From NCBI GenBank assembly GCA_965227145.1, contig OZ245730.1:5270001-5334000 (forward strand): a stretch of DNA of 64,000 nt, written 5' to 3'. A model generated the notes under the pieces. The model did no database searches. It was not told the DNA's origin and worked only from the letters and a program-made list of their open reading frames with translations. Below, piece after piece: positions 51,970 to 61,154 of this stretch. A program made the position numbers and the translations under genes. The DNA comes from JACKAQ01 sp965227145 (GTDB lineage Bacteria; Calditrichota; Calditrichia; RBG-13-44-9; J075). Position 1 is the first letter of the stretch, and each line of letters opens with the position of its first letter.

Positions 51970-54177
51970 TCAGGAAACGGGTTGGCTTTGGGGCAGTTTT
52001 TCCACTTGCACAACAGCATCGCGATAGGCAGGAATGCCACAAAGCGGATCGCTGACGCCACGGGGAATGAGCACATTTGCCTCCGGCCAATACATTATTA
52101 TTGTGCCGCGAACCACCTCGCCGGCAACGGCGATGCCGACAAATTCGCCGGTGGCGGAGTGCAGCCGCACCGGATCGCCGGATGTCAGTCCGGTTTCGCG
52201 CAAATCTTCCGGTGAGAAAATAATCGTTTCGCGCTTGCCGTTTACCAACGGATCTGTATCGCTAAATGTCATAGAATTAAACTGTTTACCGCGTCGCGTA
52301 GATAGCCGGAAATAGCCTGGCGGCACCTCTTTTTGCGGCGGAACGATGAGTGCAAAACTGGCTTTTCGATTGGCGGTCGGGAACAACCCGCCGCTGCCCA
52401 GCCGTTCGCCGCCCCACTGAAACTGGTCGCCGGGCATCGTCAACTGTTCGATGCCGCGATAAAACGGCACAGCCTGCGCAATTTCCTCGCGAATGGCGGC
52501 GGTGTCGTCAAAATGGATGCTGCTCGCCTGATCGGGATTTACCAATTTGGCAAGATTCATCAACACTTGCCACTCGTCCCGTGCGCCGGAAATGCGCGGA
52601 CCGGGAATTTCCGGATTAAAAATAATGCGCCGTTCGGTGGTGGTTTCGGTGTTGCCGCCGGGCATTTCGTATCGGGTGGTGGCGGGCAAAATGAGCACGG
52701 TTTCCGCCGGATCGAGCAGCATTTGCGGGTTCAGCACAATATCGTGATGCACCCGGAAAGGGATTTTTCCGATAGCGTTTTTTACGTAATGGCTGTCCGG
52801 CAAAATGCCAAACAAATTACTGCCGACACAATACAGGAAATCGAGCTTGCCATCGTGGGCGGCATCGAGCATTTCGGCGGCAAAATAGCCGCGTTTTTCC
52901 GGCACTTTAAATCCCCAAAATGTGGCGAACCGCCGCGCTTCTTCCGGGTTTACCGAAAACCCGCCGGGAAACTGGTTGGGCACAGCGCCAACTTCCGCAC
53001 CGCCCTGAACACCGGAATGCCCGCGGATAGCCATCAAACCGCTTTTCGGTTTGCCGACCATCCCGCGCGACAACGCCAGATTAACGATGCTTTTGACATT
53101 TTCCACGCCGTGTTTGTGCATGGTAATGCCCATAGACCACACAAAAATTGCGGAAGAAACCGCGGCGTATTTTCGCGCAAACCGCAACATTTCATCACTT
53201 GATGCACCGGACAGCGTTTCCAGCTCCTCGAATGTCTGGTTTTTCAGCAGGCGAACCAATGCATCCCAACTGCCGGTATTTTCTTCGATAAACCGATGGC
53301 TCACCCAATCGTTTTCGATGAGGTGTTTGAGCACGCCGTTGATAAACGCGATATCGCCGCCCGGTTTGATGACGAAATAATCATCCGCGATTTCGGTGCC
53401 GAACAGCGCGGAATCGATCGCCGACGGCACAAAATATTTCTCCATTCCCGGCTCTTTGAAGGTGTTCACACAAATAATTTTGGTGCCCTTCTTTTTGGCG
53501 TAGTGCAAATATTTCATTACAACCGGCTGGTTGTTGGCGGGATTGCTGCCGAAAAACACGATCAAATCCGAACCGATCATGTCTTTGTAGCTGCAGGTGG
53601 TTGCGGCGTATCCGATGGTCTGTTTCAGCGCGGTGGTGCTCGGTGCGTGGCACACCCGCGCAGAATTATCGATGTGGTTGGTTCCCAAAAATCGGGCAAC
53701 TTTTTGGGCAACGTAATAGGTTTCATTTACGGTTCCGCGGGAAACGAGGTAAAATGCCAGCCGTTCCGGGTCGATCTGGCGAATGTTTTCCGCCATCAAT
53801 TCGTATGCTTTTTCCCATTTGACGGGCGTAAATCCGGGCTGTCCGGCCAGCCGCAGCAACGGCACCGGGATGCGTCCCAATTTGCGGAGCTCTTTTTCGT
53901 TTTGCTGCCGGAGTCCGGAAATATCGCGTAATATTTCGGTATCGAATGCGGGCATGGTGTTCAATCGCAGCAAATTCAGGCGAATCCAGCAGAGGTGAAT
54001 GCCATCCATCGTCCAATCGCGCATGCCGTTTGTGCCCAGCGCACAGCCGTCACAAACACCTTTGTTCAAAATTCGCCAGGCATAGCCGAGCTGATCGCGA
54101 TTTTCCCATCCCGTTTTGGCGATATCCAAAAACGGATTGAGCCGGTGTAACAACCGACTTTTCATATGCAATTCCAT
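51970..54177 (-). CDS. FdhF/YdeP-family molybdopterin oxidoreductase
   Basis: A 735-residue predicted cytoplasmic molybdoenzyme of the formate-dehydrogenase-like YdeP branch. It shows GVCDGCALGTNGMRDW near residue 40, WEKAYELMAENI, VFFGSNPANNQPVVMKYL, IRGHSGVQGGAEVGAVP, VLILPATTRYEMPGGN and a carboxy-terminal molybdopterin-dinucleotide domain (FRLSTRRGKQFNSMT, GEVVRGTIIMYWPEAN). It has only a short cysteine cluster instead of a full 4Fe-4S motif, as in YdeP. Substrate unknown; formate is not assured. It heads a two-gene unit with the acylase. Confidence 0.9.
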   Translation of the reverse strand: MELHMKSRLLHRLNPFLDIAKTGWENRDQLGYAWRILNKGVCDGCALGTNGMRDWTMDGIHLCWIRLNLLRLNTMPAFDTEILRDISGLRQQNEKELRKLGRIPVPLLRLAGQPGFTPVKWEKAYELMAENIRQIDPERLAFYLVSRGTVNETYYVAQKVARFLGTNHIDNSARVCHAPSTTALKQTIGYAATTCSYKDMIGSDLIVFFGSNPANNQPVVMKYLHYAKKKGTKIICVNTFKEPGMEKYFVPSAIDSALFGTEIADDYFVIKPGGDIAFINGVLKHLIENDWVSHRFIEENTGSWDALVRLLKNQTFEELETLSGASSDEMLRFARKYAAVSSAIFVWSMGITMHKHGVENVKSIVNLALSRGMVGKPKSGLMAIRGHSGVQGGAEVGAVPNQFPGGFSVNPEEARRFATFWGFKVPEKRGYFAAEMLDAAHDGKLDFLYCVGSNLFGILPDSHYVKNAIGKIPFRVHHDIVLNPQMLLDPAETVLILPATTRYEMPGGNTETTTERRIIFNPEIPGPRISGARDEWQVLMNLAKLVNPDQASSIHFDDTAAIREEIAQAVPFYRGIEQLTMPGDQFQWGGERLGSGGLFPTANRKASFALIVPPQKEVPPGYFRLSTRRGKQFNSMTFSDTDPLVNGKRETIIFSPEDLRETGLTSGDPVRLHSATGEFVGIAVAGEVVRGTIIMYWPEANVLIPRGVSDPLCGIPAYRDAVVQVEKLPQSQPVS

Positions 54178-54349
54178 TGTTTTGTATTAGGGCACCAATT
54201 TAGCGAGAGAAACACCCGTTTTCAAGATATGCTGCAAACTGTTTAGGAATATGCACTTTTTGGGCAGCAGCCTGATCTTTTTCAAACGAGCCGCAACTAC
54301 CCGGAATTTTCCAAATTGAAATTCTAACGCCGGTTGGGGGTGACGTTTT

Positions 54350-55597
54350 TCATTGCTGATTTGCGATCCGGTCGCGGAACATCTCCCATGCTTTTGTGGC
54401 TTCAGCGGAGAGATTTACGCATGTTTGCCAGAGCAATTTCTGGTTTTTCTGAACCAGCAGTTGCTGCTCACGACGGAGTTGTAAATCCAGCGGTGCGGCA
54501 ATGTGCTTCACATGCCCTTTGCCAAGCTGAATGCCCACATCGTATGCCACATCGCGCAAATCGGAAAATTTATGGAAGGATTTGTTGACGTTTACTTCTT
54601 TATAATTATCGACCCACGAATGCACCCAAAATGTGCGCCCGTGAAAGCGAAAATAGCCGAGATGTTTGAACGGCTGATATGCAATCCGGGTTTGCCCAAC
54701 CAAAATCCGGAACGGATCGGTTGTGTGTTGAGTGTTGATGCAGGAAATGCCGCTCAAATCCCGCACTTCTTTGAGCTCCAGCACAACGTCGTCCATCGGG
54801 TCGTCCGTTTTCCCTTTTATCCGCGCCAGATATTTGATATCCAACGCGCTGCCGATGCCCATTTTCAGATATCCGAGCGAAACGATCGAAAAATATTCCG
54901 GCGTAAGCGATTGATTTTCCAGCAGTTGCATATCGACATACGGGCGAAGTGCGCGTTTCAGCGTATCTTGTTCGGCTATCGGCATTGTGTCTGCAACGGT
55001 TGCCACCCATTTAAAATATGCATCGCGATCGATGAAAAATTTGCTGCGAATGTTTTGCACCAACGCGCATTCCGGCACTTCGAATGCCGGGTCTTTCAGC
55101 GCATCGCGATAGCCGCGCAGAAACTCGTTGAATGCGATTTTTGCGGAATCCGGGTAGTTATTCAATTGGCAGGTCAGGTTCAGCGATACGCCAAAACGCA
55201 GCAGATCCAGATATCCGGGTCCGCTAGATGCATCGTCAAAATCGGTCAGCCCGCGCCCGAGATCGGTGATCGCGTATTGCTCTATGTGGGCATCGCCATG
55301 CAAATTCAGCGATGGCGAATTGGGCAATTTTGCCGAAAACCGCCGGCAGACTTCTTCGCTAAACAGCACATTTATAAACCGGAAATAGCCGTGCGGATCT
55401 TTCAAAATGCGGTCCAGCAGATCAGGATTGCCGGCAAAATCGCGGCTTTGGGGATCGATAAACAGGCGGTTTTCGGGCACGGTGGGCTTATCTGCTGTTT
55501 GGGCATCATCTTTACCGGCGGCCGGTTGGATGGCGAAAAAGGTAATCCAGCAAACGGCGATTATCATTTGCCAGCGGGTTTTCCTGAATGTCAACAT
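54350..55597 (-). CDS. Exported DUF2252 family protein
   Basis: A 415-residue protein. After a signal peptide (WQMIIAVCWITFFAIQPAAG), the DUF2252 signature appears as LNLHGDAHIEQYAITD (about residues 97-112) and GLTDFDDASSGPGYLDLLR, with the later YFRFHGRTFWVHSW. DUF2252 resembles the aminoglycoside-phosphotransferase/protein-kinase-like fold, where HGD and DFDD would be catalytic and metal-binding. Most relatives are cytoplasmic, so export is odd because ATP is scarce in the periplasm. I chose the ATG at 55597 for its spacing from AAGGAG. Function unknown. Confidence 0.8.
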   Translation of the reverse strand: MLTFRKTRWQMIIAVCWITFFAIQPAAGKDDAQTADKPTVPENRLFIDPQSRDFAGNPDLLDRILKDPHGYFRFINVLFSEEVCRRFSAKLPNSPSLNLHGDAHIEQYAITDLGRGLTDFDDASSGPGYLDLLRFGVSLNLTCQLNNYPDSAKIAFNEFLRGYRDALKDPAFEVPECALVQNIRSKFFIDRDAYFKWVATVADTMPIAEQDTLKRALRPYVDMQLLENQSLTPEYFSIVSLGYLKMGIGSALDIKYLARIKGKTDDPMDDVVLELKEVRDLSGISCINTQHTTDPFRILVGQTRIAYQPFKHLGYFRFHGRTFWVHSWVDNYKEVNVNKSFHKFSDLRDVAYDVGIQLGKGHVKHIAAPLDLQLRREQQLLVQKNQKLLWQTCVNLSAEATKAWEMFRDRIANQQ

Positions 55598-55673
55598 TCG
55601 CATTTTCTCCTTTTCAACAGAAACAGCGCAGCTTTGCAATTCCCGATGGTTCAATTTTCAGTTGTTTATCCAT

Positions 55674-56381
55674 TTAAAAAAAATCTTTTTGCATCATTTT
55701 CCGGGTCGTCAGCCAAAACAGGATGGCGCCCTGAACGATTGCTAATCCGGCAAATGCGGCATGCCAAATGGTAACATCCACCGCCACGGAAATAAAGTTG
55801 ATTTCGAAAAACGGCGGCAACAACAATGCCAACAATCCGGGAAGATCCGTTAGTTTTTCAATGGGAAACAACTTCTCTTTGTTGACAATGTTCCCGAAAA
55901 TCAGCAACAAAAATATCAGCCAGCTCAATTGCGGGTGATAGGTGTAGCTGAGGCTGAGCAGCAGCGTGGATAAAGTCAGCACCATTGCGATGATCATCAG
56001 CCGGAAGGGCAGCATCAGAAAATAGCCGGCGTCGGCAAAACGGAGCCCGTATGCCAACGCAAAAATTGCCACCCAAACGAGATCGATCAGTACAATCAGC
56101 ACAATTTTGGCAATCAGCAATCGCCGCCGGCCGTGCGGCTGTCCCAACAAAAAATAGAGCGTGTTGCCGTTATCCATAAAAAAAACGGACGGCGCCGTTA
56201 GCAAATTGAGGATGAGCGCAAACACAGCAAACACCCACCAAATGCCTTCTTGCAACTGGTCGCTGGATAAAAATCCGCCAAAAAAAATGCTGAACAAAAC
56301 CACCGCTGCAAGGTCCCGCAGATAGCGGTGCTGGCGCATATAATTTTTGTAAGAGAATTTTATGAATGGCAAAACTTTCAT
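55674..56381 (-). CDS. Six-helix membrane protein, ABC-2 permease-like
   Basis: A 235-residue membrane protein without a firm family. Hydrophobic helices include LAAVVLFSIFFGGFL, IWWVFAVFALILNLLT, LLIAKIVLIVLIDLVWVAIF, LMIIAMVLTLSTLLLSLS, LSWLIFLLLIFGNIV and AAFAGLAIVQGAILFWL. The layout, with a GNTLYFLLGQPHGRRRLLIAK loop after the second helix, resembles ABC-2-type permeases, but no ATPase gene is adjacent. It lies 76 bases upstream of the DUF2252 gene on the same strand. Confidence 0.6.
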   Translation of the reverse strand: MKVLPFIKFSYKNYMRQHRYLRDLAAVVLFSIFFGGFLSSDQLQEGIWWVFAVFALILNLLTAPSVFFMDNGNTLYFLLGQPHGRRRLLIAKIVLIVLIDLVWVAIFALAYGLRFADAGYFLMLPFRLMIIAMVLTLSTLLLSLSYTYHPQLSWLIFLLLIFGNIVNKEKLFPIEKLTDLPGLLALLLPPFFEINFISVAVDVTIWHAAFAGLAIVQGAILFWLTTRKMMQKDFF

Positions 56382-56583
56382 CGACTATCCCAGTTAACCT
56401 GTTTTAAAAACTGAAGTTACAAAAAATATTCCGATGTAACAAAGTTGCAGAATTTAACCATCAAAATGATAATCCCCAAAAAAACTTCAAAAAAATAAAA
56501 TTAAGAAGTTCACATAATTTTCGATAATTAGATCAGCAGCGAAGAAAAGTTTTGCTGCCGTTCGACTCTGGAGGATTGATTTA

Positions 56584-57768
56584 ATGAAAGTGCTGATTGC
56601 TGAAGACGAAAACGTATCGCGCCGGATGTTGCAAAAAACGCTCGAAAAGTGGGGATACGAAGTGGTATCGACCGCAAACGGCGTTGAAGCGTTAGGTGCT
56701 TTTCAGCAGAATGATTTCTCGATGGTGATAACCGACTGGATGATGCCGGAAATGGACGGTGTGCAGTTGGTTGAAAAAATCCGCAACGCCGATAACCGGG
56801 ATTATGTTTACATCATCATGCTGACCGCCAATTCCAAAAAGGAAGATCTGGTTGTGGGAATGAACGCCGGCGCAGATGATTTTGTGGCAAAACCATTTGA
56901 TAAAGGTGAGTTGCACGTCAGGCTGCGTGCCGGGGAACGGGTGATTAATCTGGAAAAAAATCTGTTTGTCCGCAATCAAGAGCTGGAGCGCATTAACCAG
57001 CGCATGAAACTGGATTTGACCGCAGCCGCAGAAATCCAGAAATCGCTGTTGCCATCCCGTCCGCCGCAGGTGCCGGGCATCAGCATCGGTTGGGAATTCC
57101 GTCCGTGCGATGAGCTGGCCGGCGATATTCTCAACGTTTTTCAACTGGATGAACATCATCTCGCGTTTTACGTGCTGGATGTTAGCGGACACGGCGTTCC
57201 GGCAGCGTTGCTGGCGGTTTCGCTCAGCCGGATGCTTTCACCGGAAATCGACAGCGCATCGCTGTTGAAAACGCGTGGCGCGGATAATCAACCGCGAATC
57301 ACGCCACCGGCAGAAGTGACCACACAACTCAATCGCCGCTTTCAAATGTCCCCGGAAAACGGGCAGTTTTTCACGATGCTTTATGGCATCATCGATTTGC
57401 GTAGCAAAGAATTGCGCTATTCCTCCGCCGGGCATCCGGGCATCATCCTCACTTCCCGTAACGGCGACGGGCGCATTTTGAAAGTGCCAAGCCTGCCCAT
57501 CGGTTTTCTGGATGAAAATATTTACGAAGAGCACACCGTTCAACTACAATCCGGTGACCGGATTTTCATGTATTCGGACGGATTGCCGGAAGCGGAAGAT
57601 CCGGCGGATAACCTTTTCGGCATGGACCGGATGGTCAAATATCTGAAAGACTACAACGCAATGAATATTAAGGAAAGCATCAGCATGTTGCTGGTGGAAG
57701 TTAATATGTGGGCAAACGGCCCGCTGAAAGATGACGTTACACTGTTGGGTATTGAGATACACGAGTAA
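56584..57768 (+). CDS. Response regulator with PP2C (RsbU/SpoIIE) phosphatase domain
   Basis: A 394-residue protein. REC domain with LIAEDENVSRRML, phospho-acceptor Asp51 in VITDWMMPEMDG and FVAKPF lysine; a coiled linker with AAAEIQKSLLPSRPPQ, the usual entry to these phosphatases; then a PP2C domain with DELAGDILNVF, LDVSGHGVPAALLA (metal Asp), GQFFTMLYGIID, SAGHPG and DDVTLLGIE. It would dephosphorylate an anti-sigma-factor antagonist in a partner-switching system. No STAS or anti-sigma gene is adjacent. GGAGG precedes the ATG. Confidence 0.94.
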   Translation: MKVLIAEDENVSRRMLQKTLEKWGYEVVSTANGVEALGAFQQNDFSMVITDWMMPEMDGVQLVEKIRNADNRDYVYIIMLTANSKKEDLVVGMNAGADDFVAKPFDKGELHVRLRAGERVINLEKNLFVRNQELERINQRMKLDLTAAAEIQKSLLPSRPPQVPGISIGWEFRPCDELAGDILNVFQLDEHHLAFYVLDVSGHGVPAALLAVSLSRMLSPEIDSASLLKTRGADNQPRITPPAEVTTQLNRRFQMSPENGQFFTMLYGIIDLRSKELRYSSAGHPGIILTSRNGDGRILKVPSLPIGFLDENIYEEHTVQLQSGDRIFMYSDGLPEAEDPADNLFGMDRMVKYLKDYNAMNIKESISMLLVEVNMWANGPLKDDVTLLGIEIHE

Positions 57769-57792
57769 CGTTGTCGTTTTATTGAACTTGGC

Positions 57793-57838
57793 GATCCGCA
57801 GTCGATGAACGATCATCGGCGGCGGATTTGTTGTTTTA
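57793..57838 (+). terminator. Hairpin after the RsbU-like gene
   Basis: ATCCGC (57794) pairs with GCGGAT (57827) and CGATGA with TCATCG inside, with three-base internal loops, followed by TTGTTGTTTT. A plausible terminator 25 bases after the stop. Confidence 0.55.
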
Positions 57839-58008
57839 TGGCATTTCCTTTGTAATTTTTAATTTTCCAGTTAAATTATTTGCGATTTAGATTACGCACA
57901 ACAGCGATTTATCGCGTAGTTTTGCGTTCAAGTTTGTGGGAACAGTTGACTCTCCCGTAAAAAATCCAGAAATTTTGACGCAATTATCGCAAAAAAGAAA
58001 ACGGGATT

Positions 58009-59622
58009 ATGAACGATACCGGACACATATTTTCAAAAAAAGATCTGCAGCAATTGAAACAGCGGGAAATTTCCCCGGAAACAGTGCTGGAGCAATTGGC
58101 ACATTTTCGGCGGGGCAACCTGTTTGTCCGGTTGAAACGCGCCTGCACCATCGGCGATGGCATCCGGCGGTTAAGCAACGCCCAGATTGATCAATTTATC
58201 CGGGAATTTCGCATCGCGGAAGCCAACGGGCGCGTTTGCAAATTTGTGCCGGCATCCGGTGCGGCAACGCGAATGTTCAGCGCACTGCTGGCGGTACTGA
58301 ACGATCCGGAAAAACCGGACTGGCAAACCGTAAAACAACGGGCAGAAAAAGGCGATGACACCAGCCAGCACCTCGTTAAATTTATTTCCAATTTACCGCG
58401 ATTTGCATTTTACGAAAACCTTGCCAAAGTTTTGAAACAACGTGGCGAGCACATCGCAAATCTCTGCGAAACCGGTCATTATCTGGCGATTTTGGAAGCG
58501 CTGCTGCTGCCGGAAGGCTTAAACTACGCCACACTGCCAAAAGGGATGATCGAATTCCATCAATACAACGAGGGCACCCGCACACCATTTGCCGAGCATT
58601 TGGTGGAAACAGCCGCTTACGCCAAAGACAACAGCAAAATTGCCCGGATTCATTTTACGATTACCGAAGATCCGGCGATTCAGCAGCAGGTTAAAACGCA
58701 CATCGGCACAGCCGAAAAAGAGCTTCCGCAAAACGGCGCCCAATTTCAGATTAGCTACTCCAGCCAAAAACCTTCAACCGATATTATTGCGGTAGATATG
58801 GACAACCAGCCGTTTCGGGAAAACGACGGTTCGTTGCATTTTCGTCCCGGCGGACACGGCGCGTTACTGGAAAATCTGAACGATCTGCAGGGTGATATTA
58901 TCTTCATCAAAAATATCGATAACGTAACGCCCGACGACCGGAAACACGATACGATTCGCTACAAAGCCGCGCTCGGCGGCTATTTGCTCCATCTCCAGAA
59001 TCAGATTTTCAGCTATTTGAAACAGTTGGAGTATCCGTTGCCGCAGGCGGAACTGCTCGCTGAAATTCAGGTGTTTTTGCGCAGCGAACTATCGACTGTG
59101 GTTCCGGCGGAAATTTTTCAGGCATCGCTGGAAACGCAGCAACAATATTTGTTCGACCAACTGAATCGACCGATCCGGGTGTGCGGAATGGTTAAAAATT
59201 TGGGTGAACCTGGCGGCGGGCCATTTTGGGTGATGAACGAAAACAGCGATGTTTCGCTGCAAGTGGTGGAAACCGCACAAATTGAAACGAGCGATCCGGG
59301 GCAAAAAGGCATTTTGCAATCGGCAACCCATTTTAGTCCGGTGGATTTTATTTGCGGTGTGCGCAATTATCGCGGCGAACCGTTTGATTTGCACCAGTTT
59401 CGCGATCCGGAAAGCGGATTTATCACCAATAAATTTAAAGATGGCCGGGAGCTAAAAGCGCTGGAACTGCCGGGTTTGTGGAACGGCGGAATGGCATATT
59501 GGAACAGCGTTTTTGTGGAAGTGCCGGACAGCACCTTCAATCCGGTCAAAACAGTGCTCGATTTGTTGCGTCCGGCGCATCAACCGATTGATGAAGAAAC
59601 GCACCAATCGCTTTCCCGTTAG
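58009..59622 (+). CDS. DUF4301 family protein
   Basis: A 537-residue cytoplasmic protein of a family known mainly from Bacteroidota and relatives. Visible blocks are CKFVPASGAATRMFSALLAV (about residues 77-96), ALLLPEGLNYATLPKGMIEF, the FRPGGHGALLENLNDL segment, GDIIFIKNIDNV, and CGMVKNLGEPGGGPFWV. The G-A-A-T-R-M and GGHGALLENL pieces recall sugar-nucleotide pyrophosphorylases (SGxGTRM and HGNG), so a nucleotidyltransferase role is a reasonable inference but unproven. It converges on tyrA with 13 bases between. Confidence 0.82.
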   Translation: MNDTGHIFSKKDLQQLKQREISPETVLEQLAHFRRGNLFVRLKRACTIGDGIRRLSNAQIDQFIREFRIAEANGRVCKFVPASGAATRMFSALLAVLNDPEKPDWQTVKQRAEKGDDTSQHLVKFISNLPRFAFYENLAKVLKQRGEHIANLCETGHYLAILEALLLPEGLNYATLPKGMIEFHQYNEGTRTPFAEHLVETAAYAKDNSKIARIHFTITEDPAIQQQVKTHIGTAEKELPQNGAQFQISYSSQKPSTDIIAVDMDNQPFRENDGSLHFRPGGHGALLENLNDLQGDIIFIKNIDNVTPDDRKHDTIRYKAALGGYLLHLQNQIFSYLKQLEYPLPQAELLAEIQVFLRSELSTVVPAEIFQASLETQQQYLFDQLNRPIRVCGMVKNLGEPGGGPFWVMNENSDVSLQVVETAQIETSDPGQKGILQSATHFSPVDFICGVRNYRGEPFDLHQFRDPESGFITNKFKDGRELKALELPGLWNGGMAYWNSVFVEVPDSTFNPVKTVLDLLRPAHQPIDEETHQSLSR

Positions 59623-59635
59623 ATAATTTTCGCAA

Positions 59636-60403
59636 TCAGAATAATTTCAGGTAGGTATCGCGGTCGTAAATTTTCGAGCTGATTTTGTGGAAGTTCGCCA
59701 GAAAATTATCCCGCACAACTTCCGCATACGGATTGTAGCGATAAAAATCCTGAAACAGCTCCAAACTGTCATTCGACGCAACGCGGGAAATCCAGTTCAT
59801 TTTATCGAGATTTGCCATCACCAGCGATAATTTATCGATCTGCATAAAATGGAACGTGCGCCCGAGGTGGTGAATCAGGCTGAGGTTATACGCCATCAAT
59901 TTATCGTGTTCATCCGGCGTCATGCTGATGACGAGCAACCCCATTTTTTCAAATAAATTCACTAAAAACTGATAGTTACGAAACGGAATTCGTCCCGGCG
60001 AAATGGTAATTTTTTGCCCGGAAATTCCGCCGGCACCGGAATCCGGACCAAACAGCGGATGGCTGGCGACGTAATTGACGCTCTCCGGCAGGTAATCGCG
60101 AAACCATTCCACCACCGCAATTTTCACCGACGCGCAATCGATAACAGTTGTGCCCGGCGCAAAATCCGCCGCATGCGTTTTCAGAAAATCACCGATGTGG
60201 CGGATGGGAATCGTCAAAAATACCACGTCTTTTTTGAGGCATTCCACCAACGGCGCCCAATTTCCGAACGGCAAAACGGCATCTTTCCGGGATTCATCCA
60301 TATCAAAAAAGGTGACCGGAACGTGGTTGCTGAGGTGTTTTCCCCAAAAACTGCCAAATCGTCCGCAGCCGATAATTGCAAATGTTGGTGTTTCCTGTTT
60401 CAT
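59636..60403 (-). CDS. tyrA: Prephenate dehydrogenase family protein
   Basis: NAD-dependent oxidative decarboxylation of prephenate in tyrosine synthesis. Of 255 residues, the first 150 form a Rossmann domain (FAIIGCGRFGSFWGKHL, FLTIPIRHIGDFLKTH, VIDCASVK) with HPLFGPDSGAGG, and the remainder is the helical dimerisation domain with MTPDEHDKLMAYNLSLIHHLGRTF. There is no chorismate mutase or ACT domain, so feedback by tyrosine is not evident. Monocistronic; no good ribosome site is visible. Confidence 0.85.
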   Translation of the reverse strand: MKQETPTFAIIGCGRFGSFWGKHLSNHVPVTFFDMDESRKDAVLPFGNWAPLVECLKKDVVFLTIPIRHIGDFLKTHAADFAPGTTVIDCASVKIAVVEWFRDYLPESVNYVASHPLFGPDSGAGGISGQKITISPGRIPFRNYQFLVNLFEKMGLLVISMTPDEHDKLMAYNLSLIHHLGRTFHFMQIDKLSLVMANLDKMNWISRVASNDSLELFQDFYRYNPYAEVVRDNFLANFHKISSKIYDRDTYLKLF

Positions 60404-60501
60404 ACGTTTCTGTGTTTTATTGCCAAAATTTCCATTCGCCCAAAATATCCAGAATTCCGGCTGATTTCACAAGAGAATTGATAATTGCCGGAAATTTGTG
60501 C

Positions 60502-60537
60502 AAAAAAAAGGCAGACTGCATCTGCCGTCTGCCTTTT
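60502..60537 (-). terminator. Rho-independent terminator after the lipocalin-like gene
   Basis: On the minus strand, AAAAGGCAGAC pairs with GTCTGCCTTTT (60537-60506) over a 10-base loop and is followed by a run of eight T in total. Confidence 0.88.
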
Positions 60538-60559
60538 CTCAAATCGCTGCGGGGAAAAA

Positions 60560-61039
60560 TTATTGAACTTTGGTCATTTCCAAATACAATTTTGCGGGGT
60601 CGTTAACGCCATCCTGATTAAAATCAAATTCCTGGCCACCGACATCCAGCGTCAAAATATTGTTGGTGTACGTATAAGTTCCGGCCCGGACGGCACCGGC
60701 TGTTGGTGTAAATGTGACTGCGCCGTTGTCAAAATTCACCACGCCTTCCTCGTCAATCGGCTGTCCCTGGAATACAACCGAAACCGAATAGCTGGCATTG
60801 GGGTTAATGGTCATCGAGTACTCAACACCATACACTGTTAAATCAACAACCTGTGACGGGTCCTCGGCGTTGATCATGTGAAAAGTGTTGGCACCCCATT
60901 TTCCGGCGAACTCCCCGGCATTGCCGGATGTGTGGTTTCCGGTATCTTCCGGTTCAAAGGGTGTGTCGCTGGCACATCCGGTAATCATTAACGCAACAAA
61001 CAAAATCGCGATTTGGAAAAATCTGGTAAGCTGTTTCAT
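60560..61039 (-). CDS. Putative lipocalin-like lipoprotein
   Basis: A 159-residue exported lipoprotein with a lipobox ITGC (Cys22) and a short polar linker. The remainder is mostly beta strands: GKWGANTFHMINAED, YSMTINPNASYSVSVVF, NNILTLDVGGQEFDF. Start-of-barrel GKW and the strand pattern suggest a lipocalin-like fold, and DFNQDGVNDPAKLYL resembles a calcium-binding or dockerin-type Asp loop. No close family recognised. AGGGA precedes the ATG, and a strong terminator follows. Confidence 0.7.
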   Translation of the reverse strand: MKQLTRFFQIAILFVALMITGCASDTPFEPEDTGNHTSGNAGEFAGKWGANTFHMINAEDPSQVVDLTVYGVEYSMTINPNASYSVSVVFQGQPIDEEGVVNFDNGAVTFTPTAGAVRAGTYTYTNNILTLDVGGQEFDFNQDGVNDPAKLYLEMTKVQ

Positions 61040-61154
61040 TGTTCATCCCTGAAGTTAGTTAAATTCCGTTTACGTTATGTAATATCGGCAGATTGGCAAA
61101 TGATTTGAGAAAAAAAGGTGAGATAAAAACCGCAATATTCGGACGAGTGAAAGC

